Positions 23,687 to 36,153 are shown, numbered from the stretch's first letter. The stretch: 64,000 nucleotides of DNA from Gigantopelta aegis (GCF_016097555.1 NC_054703.1:34778730-34842729), one strand, 5' to 3'. The notes: a model not told the origin generated them from the sequence alone. Numbers and translations: made by a program.

Positions 23687-23820
23687 CTTGTACTGCATGT
23701 TCACTTTAAAGTTCTGATCCAAGCCGTACACCATGTCGTGTACGGCACTGTACGTCTCCCCCATTCCAGGGTTCATGATCGACACCGAGTTGCAGTCCAA
23801 TCCAAGAACTCCAGTGAATA
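23687..23820 (-). CDS. DCST-like: DCST-like exon 8 (post-Cys ectodomain)
   Basis: Residues 375-419, phase 1 in and 0 out. The acceptor is atatttcag and the donor is aag|gtcagt. It encodes IFTGVLGLDCNSVSIMNPGM and GETYSAVHDMVYGLDQNF, KVNMQYK. 'GxxxLDC...MNPGxGxTY' matches the family pattern 'C...xDPGxGxxY' after the Cys-rich block. The first ~18 bases of the exon and its acceptor belong to a 32-bp tandem array that continues into the intron, so decoy acceptors lie upstream. Confidence 0.87.
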
Positions 23821-24260
23821 CTGAAATATCAAACCAAGAACTCTAGTGAATACTGAAATATCAAACCAAGAACTCTAGTGAATACTGAAATATCAAACTA
23901 AGAACTCCAGTGAATACTGAAATATCAAACCAAGAACTCCAGTGAATACTGAAATATCAAACCAAGAACTCCAGTGAACACTGTAATATCAAACCAAGAA
24001 CTCCAATGAATACTGAAATATCAAACGAAAAACTCCAGTGAATACTGTAATATCAAACGAAGAACTCCAGTGAATACCGAAATATCAAAACAATAACTCC
24101 AGTGAATACTGAACCATTAAACCAAGCACTCCAGTGAATTCTAAAATATCAAACAAATAACTCCATTAATACTGAAATAACAAAGAAATAACTGTAGTGA
24201 ATACTTAAATATCAAACAAATAACTCCATCAATACTGAAACATCAAACCAAGAACTTCAT
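23802..24260. repeat. 32-bp array that duplicates the exon 8 splice acceptor
   Basis: About 14 units of 'ccaagaactctagtgaatac' + 'tgaaatatcaaa'. On the minus strand each intact unit reads atatttcag|tattcac, the same as the true exon 8 acceptor at 23820/23821. Units decay with distance from the exon. Confidence 0.93.
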
Positions 24261-24299
24261 TAAGTATCGAGATGTTAAACAAATGACTATAGTAAACAC

Positions 24300-25155
24300 T
24301 GAAATGAAACACATATAATAAACAGATTTTGCTGAATTTAAATGCTAACAAATGTATACTTGAAGATGTATATAGACGTGTAATTGACTTTTAGTCCAAA
24401 GGGTATGTGAATGAATCGTGCACTGTTTGGTAAAAGCATGAAACTTGGCACACATATACTACACATCATAGACATTAATTTTAAGATTGGAGTCATTTTC
24501 AAAATGGCCGCCATGGTAATTTCTCCATATAACATGGCCAAAATAACCCTAAATAATATATTATTGTCATTTCATGTTTAACTATTTCGATTAACGATCC
24601 TCTAGCATTAAAGACATAATTAGAAAATTGACCTCAGGTGACTTTTATAGGTCATTTCAGGGTCATAACTGTAAACATTGATATATGTTCTTAACGAGGC
24701 TTTATCAAAGTTGTCAATGGTAGCTTCCCACCAAATGTTTTTATTAATTAATTAGTTTTTGTTTTGAAATGTGATGATTATACCTGCACTACATAAAACA
24801 ATACAATAAAATAATTAATTTACTTGTATAAAGTATTAATTTTGTTAGAACATCTATAGAGGTTGACTAACAGCCATCTTGAATTTTTGGGTACATAAAT
24901 CTTTGAAGGCGAAGAATTGGGTATTGTTTTTGGTGAATACTTGAAGCAGATTGTTATGTTTTCTCTTCTTTTTAACATGGATTCTTGGGTAAGTCACAGT
25001 TTACGGTGAGTGTCAACACATTTTGTATATTATCGAGTTAAACGTAATTATGCAGATTATATATGGGATTAATCAATCAATAATTATAATCTGTTACAAA
25101 TAAAAATATAATTTAAAATTAGTTCAGTATGACACTTGCAACCATGATTGTTCCT
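24300..25155. repeat. Probable old dispersed repeat, no gene
   Basis: Contains phrases common in mollusc repeats as I recall them ('gcatgaaacttggcacacat', 'aaaatggccgccatggtaat'). No frame is supported. Confidence 0.4.
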
Positions 25156-25161
25156 TTTTTC

Positions 25162-25215
25162 GACGCCATATAACCGTAAATAAAATGGGTTGAGTGCGTC
25201 GTTAAATAAACCATT
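25162..25215 (+). mobile_element. SINE-B1 tail
   Basis: 'gacgccatataaccgtaaat' to 'gtcgttaaataaaccattt' and (ttcc)n, running straight into the 68-bp array. Confidence 0.85.
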
Positions 25216-27262
25216 TCCTTCCTTCCTTCCTTTATTGATTCCGATATTAGAAAGCTTGTGTTAATGTGGGTATCAGGCCCATTTCCTTCCTTCCTTCCTT
25301 TATTGATTCCGATATTAGAAAGCTTGTGTTAATGTGGGTATCAGGCCCATTTCCTTCCTTCCTTCCTTTATTGATTCCTATATTAGAAAGCTTGTGTTAA
25401 TGTGGGTATCAGGCCCATTTCCTTCCTTCCTTCCTTTATTGATTCCTATATTAGAAAGCTTGTGTTAATGTGGGTATCAGGCCCATTTCCTTCCTTCCTT
25501 CCTTTATTGATTCCTATATTAGAAAGCTTGTGTTAATGTGGGTATCAGGCCCATTTCCTTCCTTCCTTCCTTTATTGATTCCGATATTAGAAAGCTTGTG
25601 TTAATGTGGGTATCAGGCCCATTTCCTTCCTTCCTTCCTTTATTGATTCCTATATTAGAAAGCTTGTGTTAATGTGGGTATCAGGCCCATTTCCTTCCTT
25701 CCTTCCTTTATTGATTCCTATATTAGAAAGCTTGTGTTAATGTGGGTATCAGGCCCATTTCCTTCCTTCCTTCCTTTATTGATTCCTATATTAGAAAGCT
25801 TGTGTTAATGTGGGTATCAGGCCCATTTCCTTCCTTCCTTCCTTTATTGATTCCTATATTAGAAAGCTTGTGTTAATGTGGGTATCAGGCCCATTTCCTT
25901 CCTTCCTTCCTTTATTGATTCCGATATTAGAAAGCTTGTGTTAATGTGGGTATCAGGCCCATTTCCTTCCTTCCTTCCTTTATTGATTCCTATATTAGAA
26001 AGCTTGTGTTAATGTGGGTATCAGGCCCATTTCCTTCCTTCCTTCCTTTATTGATTCCTATATTAGAAAGCTTGTGTTAATGTGGGTATCAGGCCCATTT
26101 CCTTCCTTCCTTCCTTTATTGATTCCTATATTAGAAAGCTTGTGTTAATGTGGGTATCAGGCCCATTTCCTTCCTTCCTTCCTTTATTGATTCCTATATT
26201 AGAAAGCTTGTGTTAATGTGGGTATCAGGCCCATTTCCTTCCTTCCTTCCTTTATTGATTCCTATATTAGAAAGCTTGTGTTAATGTGGGTATCAGGCCC
26301 ATTTCCTTCCTTCCTTCCTTTATTGATTCCGATATTAGAAAGCTTGTGTTAATGTGGGTATCAGGCCCATTTCCTTCCTTCCTTCCTTTATTGATTCCTA
26401 TATTAGAAAGCTTGTGTTAATGTGGGTATCAGGCCCATTTCCTTCCTTCCTTCCTTCCTTTATTGATTCCGATATTAGAAAGCTTGTGTTAATGTGGGTA
26501 TCAGGCCCATTTCCTTCCTTCCTTCCTTTATTGATTCCTATATTAGAAAGCTTGTGTTAATGTGGGTATCAGGCCCATTTCCTTCCTTCCTTCCTTTATT
26601 GATTCCTATATTAGAAAGCTTGTGTTAATGTGGGTATCAGGCCCATTTCCTTCCTTCCTTCCTTTATTGATTCCTATATTAGAAAGCTTGTGTTAATGTG
26701 GGTATCAGGCCCATTTCCTTCCTTCCTTCCTTTATTGATTCCTATATTAGAAAGCTTGTGTTAATGTGGGTATCAGGCCCATTTCCTTCCTTCCTTCCTT
26801 TATTGATTCCTATATTAGAAAGCTTGTGTTAATGTGGGTATCAGGCCCATTTCCTTCCTTCCTTCCTTTATTGATTCCGATATTAGAAAGCTTGTGTTAA
26901 TGTGGGTATCAGGCCCATTTCCTTCCTTCCTTCCTTTATTGATTCCTATATTAGAAAGCTTGTGTTAATGTGGGTATCAGGCCCATTTCCTTCCTTCCTT
27001 CCTTTATTGATTCCTATATTAGAAAGCTTGTGTTAATGTGGGTATCAGGCCCATTTCCTTCCTTCCTTCCTTTATTGATTCCTATATTAGAAAGCTTGTG
27101 TTAATGTGGGTATCAGGCCCATTTCCTTCCTTCCTTCCTTTATTGATTCCTATATTAGAAAGCTTGTGTTAATGTGGGTATCAGGCCCATTTCCTTCCTT
27201 CCTTCCTTTATTGATTCCTATATTAGAAAGCTTGTGTTAATGTGGGTATCAGGCCCATTTCC
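25208..27262. repeat. 68-bp minisatellite, about 30 units, seeded by a SINE tail
   Basis: Unit cccatttccttccttccttc + ctttattgattcctatatta + gaaagcttgtgttaatgtgg + gtatcagg. The first part is the SINE-B1 tail, and the first unit joins a real SINE end at 25162. A single-base variant (ttccgata or ttcctata) marks units irregularly. Confidence 0.95.
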
Positions 27263-27555
27263 CGTTCTTGATCACACCCACTAGACGTTCAGATGTTCCT
27301 GTTAGTGTGCTTGTATGCATCTGCAATGTCTTGTGTGGGTTTTTAATGTCCATTTCATCTTCCACTCAACATTCCTTCTTTCAAACCATGCCAAAATCAG
27401 TTTGGTACTCCACACTGAGAACATGACATCCTGTGTTGATGGAATTATTTTCCATTCCTCAGACTTTTCATGTAAACATTTTTATTTTTATTTATTTTAT
27501 TTTATTTTATTTATTTTTGCTCTGATTACACTACCATCTGCTCTTCCTTAGTTAT
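27263..27555. other. No gene recognised
   Basis: Sequence between the array and the foldback elements. It contains (TTTTA)n-like text and nothing coding. Confidence 0.4.
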
Positions 27556-27561
27556 ATATAG

Positions 27562-28690
27562 AGGATAATAAACGAGTTCCCAGTTATTATCAAATTTATG
27601 TCCCGAGTGAAATAATTTTCAATTGTCACGAGCTTTGTCGAGTGACAAATGAAAATTATTTCACGAGGGACATAAATTTAATAATAACTGGTACAGAGTT
27701 TGTTATTCTATTTATTACCTCAGCTATTTTTCTCTAAAAGTCTATTTTTGACGCACATACACGAAGGCCAACCTGTATAGAAACGATGTAAACCACTTTA
27801 CGCACTGTTCTGATAATTGCTATAGCTTTGTAATTTAATCACGTTCATAGATAATTTTTAAAAACAAAAGTTATTTTTATTCTGCTACAAAATCTATAAT
27901 GAATTGCATTAAAATGACATTTTGTTACAAATTTAACACCAAAAACAGAGAGTCATAAACTCAGTCTTTAAAGTACATGACGTCATTTTGTGTGTTTGCC
28001 AAATTGTGATGACGTCATATTTACCACCATCAAAGTTCATTGGTTTGTAAGCGTCAAATTGTCTAATAGTATTCTTCGTTAGACCAATGCTGAATATTTC
28101 TCACTGAGAAAATATGGAAAATATTTTCCCTGTTATGAGTGACCGCTGGGATAATAAATAGAGGATAATAAACGAGTTCCCAGTTATTATCAAATTTATG
28201 TCCCGAGTGAAATAATGTTCAGTTGTCACGAGCTTTAGCGAGTGACAAATGAAAATTATTTCACGAGGGACATAAATTTGATAATAACTGGTACCGAGCT
28301 TGTTATTCTATTTATTACCTCAGCTATTTTTTCTCTAAAAACCTTTATTTTCGACGCACATGCACGAAGGCCAACCTGTATAGGAACGATGTAAACCACT
28401 TTACGCACTGTTCTGAGAATTACTATAACGTTGTAATTTAATCACGTTCATAGATAATTTTAAAAAACACAAATTCTCTTTATTCTTCTTCCAAATCTAT
28501 AATGAATTGCATTAAAATGGCATTTTGTTATGAATTTAACACCAAAAACAGACACCCGTAAAGGCAAACTTTGGTTTGTAAGCGTCAAATTGTCCAATAG
28601 TATTGTTCGTTAGACCAATGCAGAATATTTCTCACTGAGAAAATATGGAAAATATTTTCCCTGTTATGAATGACCGCTGGGGTAATAAAT
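27562..28690. mobile_element. Foldback MITE, two direct copies
   Basis: Each copy (27562-28155 and 28157-28690) opens with a palindrome of ~150 bp ('aaatttatgtcccgagtgaa' against 'cacgagggacataaattt') and a unique tail. The first tail carries two TGACGTCA sites. The tail ends 'gaccgctgggataataaata'. Confidence 0.8.
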
Positions 28691-28694
28691 ACCT

Positions 28695-29335
28695 ATAATG
28701 TATCTTTGAATGAGAAATTATCATGCATTGGTTTAACGTACACTACTATTGGACGATTTTACGCCGACAAACCAATCACCTTGTCGGTACTAAATATGAC
28801 GTCATCACGATTTGGCAAAACACACACAATGACGTCATGTAGTTTAAAGCGTTTGCGTTTACGTCTTTCTGGACCCGTGCTTATAAAACTTAAAGTCTAG
28901 ACTTTAATAAAATCTAGACTTTGACGTTAAAGTCTAGACTTTAAGGTTTATAAGCACGGGGCCTGGTTTAAGTGTTAAACTTGTGATAAATTGGTAGTTT
29001 AATTCATTACTGATTTGTTTTTTAACAGAATATATATAACTTTGGGTTTCAAAAATTATCTGTGAACTGTGAATAAAATACAAAGTTAAAGCAATACCCA
29101 GAACAGTAAAGTAGTTTACGTCGTTACTATATACATGGACATGTAGCCGATGTAGGCTGTATAAAAAATAAGACTTAAAAAACCCCAAATAGCTGGGTAA
29201 TAAATAGAATAACAAACTCGGCGCCAGTTATTATCAAATTTATGTCCCTCGTGACAAGTAAAAATTATTTCACTCGGGACATAAATTTGATAATAAATGG
29301 TAACTCGTTTATTATCCTCTATATAATTCCATACC
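28695..29335. mobile_element. Foldback MITE, inverted third copy with inner palindrome
   Basis: 28785-28845 has two TGACGTCA sites in reverse of the first copy. 29200-29335 is the hairpin end in reverse. A separate palindrome, 'gtctagactttaa' type flanked by 'cccgtgcttataaa', lies at 28870-28968; part of it recurs at 42742-42800. Confidence 0.7.
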
Positions 29336-29517
29336 GTGCACCACTAGTCAGAGAAAAAAACATGCCGACCATTCACTTCATTTGACATTGTCCAATGTCA
29401 ATACAATAGCAATTGTATCAAGGTACACATTTGTATATGTCTTTCTGTTACAGAGGCAAATTACCCACATACTTGCATATCTGAATATTATTTTCTGGAA
29501 TGTGTCTAACATCGGTC

Positions 29518-29862
29518 TACAAGCTGGTAGGTACTGGCTTCGGACCCCAGTCGAGGCATGGGATTTTTAATCCAGATACCGACTTCAAACCCTGAGTGAG
29601 TGCTCCGCAAAGCTCAATGGGTAGGTGTAAACCATTTGTACCGACCAGTGATACATAACTGGTTCAACAAAGGCCATGGTTTGTGCTATCCTGGCTGTGG
29701 GAAGCGCACGTAAAAGAGTAGCCTATGTGGCGACAGCGGGTTTCCTCTAAAAATAATGTCAGAATGACCATATATTTGACGTCCAATAGCCGATGATAAG
29801 ATAAAAAATTCAATGTGCTCTAGTAGCGTCGTTAAATAAAACAAAGTTTACTTTATTTTACT
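29518..29862 (+). mobile_element. SINE-A, slightly 5' truncated
   Basis: 'ctggtaggtactggcttcgg' through 'gcgacagcgggtttcctcta' to 'tagtagcgtcgttaaataaa'. Confidence 0.85.
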
Positions 29863-29875
29863 TTGCGTATAAGTT

Positions 29876-30850
29876 TCATGGTGCCATTTATACAGGGCAG
29901 AAGCAATCACCTGCCATGCATGAGCTGATACCTTACTTCGGGCTACTTTTAAAAAGTTCCTGATGATATAATTTCACCTAGCACTGGTGCCAATATCCAG
30001 CCACTTTCAACAAGTACTTTTAATAGCGACATCTTGGTGTGCAGACCACTCATCATCACAACAACAGCAGTCTTTTGCCTATATATATGGCGCCATATCT
30101 ACTGGGTGTATTTTAAACCACTGTTCAATATGTGAAATCACAGGAACCTCTTAAGGATTGAGATTCTGCATGGCTATAGGACTGAGCTGAATTATTCGAA
30201 GACCTAATAATGTGTATTAAAAAATAAAACGAGTCATAATCTACTGAAATGTTTTAATTAAACAGAAAACATTATGCACAAAAGGATAATGTATATAAAA
30301 TATGATTTAAGACGGCCATTTTAGATTATGACGTCACTGGTCTAAGTGGGATGTTGTATGGTTGACTCATCATTTATTGATGCACATGGTGATAAAAAAT
30401 AAAGCTAACAAGCAATGATATTTTACCAAATAAATCTATACCCATACTCAATGGAATTTAAACAAGTACCGACAGGTACGTTGTTTGGTACGCAAAAAGG
30501 GGTGTGGCCTATTACCGTTAACATGCCTTTACATACCGAGTACATGAAATCTACATTCATTTTGTTTCAATAGTCAGGGTTCCCTAATAGTATCTATATT
30601 GTTTTTGAAGATATATAATTTTCATATATGAATCACTTTAAATGGTAATGGATTAAATGTTATTATTAAGGTAAAATTGTTATTGTTTTGAACCTAAAAT
30701 TACCCATAAAAGTCACAAGGGCCACCAAATGACTGTAACACACAGACGTGTTATTGAGGTTGTTTTTGTATAGACGTGTAACGGGTTGTTTTATTGCATT
30801 TTGTCACAAGGTGTGTTTACCTTTACAACAATTGCTGTCAATGAATGGTG
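29876..30850. other. Intronic sequence, no gene recognised
   Basis: AT-rich. One TGACGTCA lies at about 30332. Nothing coding is supported. Confidence 0.4.
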
Positions 30851-30859
30851 GATCTTTCT

Positions 30860-31012
30860 TTCAGGCAATGTGTCTAGAAATTACCTTGAAAAGTCAGGCA
30901 ATGTGTATATTGCCTGAAATATTCAGGCAATATACAGATTACCTGAGTGAATCAGTTACTTTACAGATTGCCTGAAATTTTCAGGCATTCTACAGATTGC
31001 CTGGTTTTACAC
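30860..31012. repeat. Cluster of inverted TGCCTGAA/TTCAGGCA words
   Basis: 'ttcaggcaa' and 'ttgcctgaa' alternate about seven times in 150 bp with variable spacing, forming several overlapping hairpins. Confidence 0.7.
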
Positions 31013-31019
31013 ATTGACT

Positions 31020-32735
31020 GTAACATATAGACGTGTTATTGAGGTTGTTTTTATATAGACGTTTAAGTGAGGTTGTGTTTATATAGACGTGTACCTGAGG
31101 TTGTTTTATATAGACGTGTACCTGAGGTTGTTTTATATAGACGTATAATCGAGGTTGGTTTAGGTACATGCGCTGGAGGGTTTTCTATATATACATAATA
31201 CAGGTGTACTTGGGGTTGTTTTATATAGACATATAACCGAGGTTCGTTACTTGGGGTTGTTTTATATAGACGTATAACCGAGGTTCGTTTAGAGGGTTTT
31301 CTATATAATCGATACTGGAGGGTTTTCTATATATACATAATACACTTGGGGTTGTTTTATATAGGTACATGCGCTGGAGGGTTTTCTATATATACATAAT
31401 ACAGGTGTACTTGGGGTTGTTTTATATAGACATATAACCGAGGTTCGTTTAGGTACATGCGCTGGAGGGTTTTCTATATATACATAATACAGGTGTACGT
31501 GGGGGTTGTTTTATATAGACGTATAATCGAGGCTGGTTTAGGTACATGCGCTGGAGGGTTTTCTATATATACATAATACAGGTGTACCTGAGGTTGTTTT
31601 ATATAGACGTATAATCGAGGTTGGTTTAGGTACATGCGCTGGAGGGTTTTCTATACATACATAATACAGGTGTACTTGGGGTTGTTTTATATAGACATAT
31701 AACCGAGGTTCGTTTAGGTACATGCGCTGGAGGGTTTTCTATATATACATAATACAGGTGTACCTGAGGTTGTTTTATATAGACGTATAATCGAGGTTGG
31801 TTTAGGTACATGCGCTGGAGGGTTTTCTATACATACAGGTGTACTTGGGGTTGTTTTATATATAATACAGGTTGGTGTACCTGAGGTTGTTTTATATAGA
31901 CGTATAATCGAGGTTGGTTTAGGTACATGCGCTGGAGGGTTTTCTATATATACATAATACAGGTGTACCTGAGGTTGTTTTATATAGACGTATAATCGAG
32001 GTTGGTTTAGGTACATGCGCTGGAGGGTTTTCTATATATACATAATACAGGTGTACTTGGGGTTGTTTTATATAGACGTATAATCGAGGTTGGTTTAGGT
32101 ACATGCGCTGGAGGGTTTTCTATATATACATAATACAGGTGTACCTGAGGTTGTTTTATATAGACATATAACCGAGGTTCGTTTAGGTACATGCGCTGGA
32201 GGGTTTTCTATATATACATAATACAGGTGTACTTGGGGTTGTTTTATATAGACGTATAACCGAGGTTGGTTTAGGTACATGCGCTGGAGGGTTTTCTATA
32301 TATACATAATACAGGTGTACTTGGGGTTGTTTTATATAGACGTATAATCGAGGCTGGTTTAGGTACATGCGCTGGAGGGTTTTCTATACATACATAATAC
32401 AGGTGTACTTGGGGTTGTTTTATATAGACATATAACCGAGGTTCGTTTAGGTACATGCGCTGGAGGGTTTTCTATATATACATAATACAGGTGTACTTGG
32501 GGGTTGTTTTATATAGACGTATAATCGAGGTTGGTTTAGGTACATGCGCTGGAGGGTTTTCTATATATACATAATACAGGTGTACGTGGGGCTGTTTTAT
32601 ATAGACGTATAACCGAGGTTGGTTTAGGTACATGCGCTGGAGGGTTTTCTATATATACATAATACAGGTGTACTTGAGGTTGTTCTAGATAGACTGGTCT
32701 ATCGGAGTTACTTCTATAAAGACATATGTACTTTG
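31020..32735. repeat. 88-bp minisatellite, about 17 full units
   Basis: Unit ggtacatgcgctggagggtt + ttctatatatacataataca + ggtgtacttggggttgtttt + atatagacgtataaccgagg + ttggttta. Early units (31020-31400) are partial. Located in the 10-kb DCST-like intron. Confidence 0.95.
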
Positions 32736-32739
32736 GATA

Positions 32740-33295
32740 CAATCTGATTAAAATTAGCTCCACTGGTCTCACCAGTAGATCTAACAGCATTGCGTGGACT
32801 CCCATGTCCAGGTGATATTTCATCTATAAATAACAATGTGAATATTGACCAATTACACTTCGCCTTTTATAACGTTATTCGGGAGCATACAAATTCTAAA
32901 AATATTGGTCGAGACTATTTATGCAATAGGCGAACTTGTTGATCTATTTCAATATTGCAAAAAGAGGGGGAAAAGTGCAGTAATACACTCTGGATTGTAT
33001 ATTAGTATAAACAGATTTTATGGCTATACCATCACGTTTGGGGGGTTTTTCGTCTTGAAACGAATTTTATATAAAATTTTATATTGAAATTAGTTTCCGG
33101 TATACTACGTAATTCACCCGAATCATTTCGTATACCCTCGGCATAATCCCGAATATTTTCAAATTCTTTTCAAGTCACTGGCATGATTTTGCAAGATAGG
33201 TTTTGATTGGTCGAATGAAAGGTTAACTGGACATGAGCTCCAACGGGCTGCTGTTAGATCCACATCTAATAGTGGAGCTAATTTTAATTAGATTG
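32740..33295. mobile_element. Family M MITE, copy 3
   Basis: 556 bp with the family's inverted ends (CAATCTGATTAAAATTAGCT; AATTTTAATTAGATTG). Exact 9-bp duplication 'ctttggata' lies at 32731-32739 and 33296-33304. Inserted in the tail of the 88-bp array. Confidence 0.9.
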
Positions 33296-33304
33296 CTTTG
33301 GATA

Positions 33305-33815
33305 GTTCTGTATGGACTTGTGTGTGCGGTGCTTTCTATATAGACACCTGTACTTGAGGTAGATCTACGAATTTGACGTGTATATCGGAGGATGTTCTGC
33401 ATAGACATATATAATTGATTCTGATCTATATAGTCTATCTGAATTTCTTCTATAAACGCGTGTGCTATATACAGACTGGTGTACCGGAGGTTATTCTACA
33501 TATAGACAGGTGAAATGAGATAGCTCTATACTATGTATTGGGGTAGCTCGATATAGAGTTCTGTGGTGGAGGATGTTCTATATAGACAGGTGTGTTTCGG
33601 GTTGCTCTATATAAAATTGTATATCAAATGTTGTTCTATATAGATGGATGTACTTGGGGTCGCTCTATATGAAACTGTGCATCAAATTTTGTTCTATATA
33701 GATGGATGTACTTGGGACTGCTCTATATAAAATTGTGCATCAAAGACCTATACAGACAGGTGAACTTTGGGTTGTTCTATATAAAAGCGTATATCGGATG
33801 TTGACCTATATAGAC
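33305..33815. repeat. Degenerate continuation of the 88-bp array
   Basis: Repeated 'tctatatagacaggtgt' and 'ttgttctatata' words with loose spacing, running up to exon 7's donor. Confidence 0.75.
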
Positions 33816-33827
33816 AGGCTTACTTAC

Positions 33828-33965
33828 TTCGGATGATGTTGCACAGGAAGCTCAGTTTGAGAGGCAGACAGAGTATGTAGCCGAATATGGAGAAGAAACT
33901 CAGACACTGGGACTCTGTGTTGGCGAACCACTTCCGGCACCGTTGGGTGGCCAGGTGAAAGACGC
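33828..33965 (-). CDS. DCST-like: DCST-like exon 7 (Cys-rich, hydrophobic segment)
   Basis: Residues 329-374, phase 1 on both sides. The acceptor is gttctccag and the donor is a|gtaagt. It reads VFHLATQRCRKWFANTESQC and then LSFFSIFGYILCLPLKLSF, LCNIIR. The 'RCRKxF...C...LCxPxKLxFxCNII' pattern is strongly characteristic of DCST/sneaky proteins, where these cysteines lie in a conserved Cys-rich block next to a membrane-active segment. The next intron is about 10 kb and repeat-filled. Confidence 0.9.
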
Positions 33966-33969
33966 CTGG

Positions 33970-34420
33970 AGAACACAGCAACATGACCGTCAGAGTCAGG
34001 GGAAACAGAACAAAACGACCGTCAGGGTCAAAAGGAACAGAACAACATGACCGTCAGGGTTAAGTGGAAACAGAACATCACGACTCTCAAGGTCAAGAGG
34101 GAACAGAACAATACGACCGTCAGGGTCAAGGGGAACAGAACAACACAACCGTCAGGGTCAGGGTAAAAAGAACAATACGACTGTCAGGATCAGGGGGAAT
34201 AGAACAACACAACCGTCAGGGTCAGGGTAACCAGAACAATACGACCATCAGTGTCAGGGTAAACAGAACATCACGACCGTCAGGGTCAGGGTAAACAGAA
34301 CATCACGACCGTCAGGGTCAGGGTAAACAGAACCTCACGATCGTCAGGGTCAAGGGGAATAGAACATCAACGACCGTCAGGGTCAGGGGGAACAGAACAA
34401 TACGACAGTCTTCTACCAAC
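33970..34420. repeat. ~32-bp tandem repeat beside exon 7
   Basis: About 14 loose units of 'gaacagaacatcacgaccgt' + 'cagggtcaggg', starting right next to the exon 7 acceptor. Confidence 0.85.
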
Positions 34421-34429
34421 TGCCAAAAC

Positions 34430-34599
34430 ATTCACTACTACAACTGTTGCTACCGATTATACTCCTATTACTGCTACTGCTACTGCTACTGTCACTACTT
34501 CTGCTGATGTTACTACTGCTACTGCTACTATTGCTATTACTACTACTATTACAACTACTACTACTTCTACTAATATTACTACAACTACTACTGCTGATG

Positions 34600-34631
<32 letters not shown>

Positions 34632-34668
34632 GCTGATGCTACTACTACTACTACTGTTGCCACTATTG

Positions 34669-34724
<56 letters not shown>

Positions 34725-35542
34725 GCTACTACTACTGTTGCTACTATTGCTACTACTACTATTACTACTACTACTACTACTGTTGCTGCTGCTGCTGCTG
34801 TTGCTGCTACTAATACTACTACTACTACTGCTGATGCTACTGCTGTTGATACCGATACTGCTGCTGATACTGATACCGCTGCTGATACTGATACCGCTGC
34901 TGATACTGATACCACTGCTGATCCTGATACTGCTGCTGATACTGATACGGCTGCTGATACTGATGCCACTGCTGATACTGATACAACTGCTAATACTGAT
35001 ACCACTGCTGATACTGATACCACTGCTGATACTGCTACCGCTGCTGATACTGATACGGCTGCTAATACTGATACTGCTACTGTTGATACTGATACTGTTG
35101 CTGATACTGCTGCTGATACTGATAATGCTGCTGATACTGCTGCTGATACTGATACTGCTGCTAATATTGCGACTGCTGCTGATACTGATGCTGATACTGA
35201 TGCTGATGCTGATACTGATGCTGATGCTGATGCTGATGCTGATACTAATACTGCTGCTGATACTTATGCTGATACTGACACTGCTGCTGATACTGGTACT
35301 GCTGCTGATACTGCTGCTGATTGCTGTGGTTGCTACTACTACTGCTACTGCTGTTGGTGCTACTGCTGCTGCTGCTGCTGCTTCTGATACTGCTGATACT
35401 ACTGCTGATACTGCTACTGCTGTTGATGCTACTACTACTACTACTACTGCTGCTACTGCTGATGATAATGATGCTGCTACTACTACTGGTGCTGTTACTG
35501 CTGCTACCGCTGTTACTGCCAATGCTGCTGATGAAGCTACTG

Positions 35543-35593
<51 letters not shown>

Positions 35594-35617
35594 TACTACT
35601 ACTACTACTACTACTAC

Positions 35618-35672
<55 letters not shown>

Positions 35673-35692
35673 ACTAGTATTACTACCACTAT
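34430..35692. repeat. 1.26-kb (ACT/GCT/GTT)n trinucleotide repeat
   Basis: Compound trinucleotide array with (TGATAC)n-like hexamers in the middle. It gives spurious poly-Leu, poly-Ser and poly-Ala/Val frames on both strands. It ends 18 bp from exon 6. Confidence 0.95.
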
Positions 35693-35709
35693 AACCACGT
35701 AACGTATAC

Positions 35710-35902
35710 CTTCACAGCGGTAGTTGAGTTTTTTCTGCCACCTTCTCTCGATGTCGAGAATTCGAGCCAGTTTCGAATCGTCGTCGCCCACGTCAGTTAT
35801 CTCGGCTTCAATGGTCATCTTCTCTTTCTTCGGTTTAGGATCGTACTTTGGCGCCTTCTTTGGTTCATCCTTCAACATCACAACCTCGCTGTCGTCTTCG
35901 AT
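35710..35902 (-). CDS. DCST-like: DCST-like exon 6 (charged linker to Cys-rich part)
   Basis: Residues 265-328, phase 0 in and 1 out. The acceptor is aatttacccag and the donor is aag|gtatac. It is very charged: IEDDSEVVMLKDE, then PKKAPKYDPKPKKEK, then EITDVGDDDSKLARILDIER, RWQKKLNYRCE. The end, 'xxYxxKLxYRCE', matches the segment just before the Cys-rich region in family members; the Lys/Pro linker before it is the variable part. The exon is flanked on both sides by kilobase-scale trinucleotide repeats, yet its frame is intact. Confidence 0.82.
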
Positions 35903-36004
35903 CTGGGTAAATTTAAAGTGCCATTTTCAGTTTCGTTTTTAAAATTATGTTCCAGTTACGTACTTGGCACAAACTGTCGAATAAAGTATTGCTGCTACGG
36001 TTTT

Positions 36005-36122
36005 TCTTTCTAATGATTGCTGCTATTGCTATTGCTAATGTTTGTACTGCAGCTATTGCTAATGCTACTACTACTGCTGCTACTACTACTGCTACAGCTA
36101 CTGCTACTACTACTGCCACAGC

Positions 36123-36153
<31 letters not shown>

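Noticed and set aside
34413-35881. Poly-Leu, poly-Ser and Ala/Val-rich frames of up to 415 codons
   Set aside because: Read from a trinucleotide repeat in an intron. Only the 193-bp part at 35710-35902 is a real exon.
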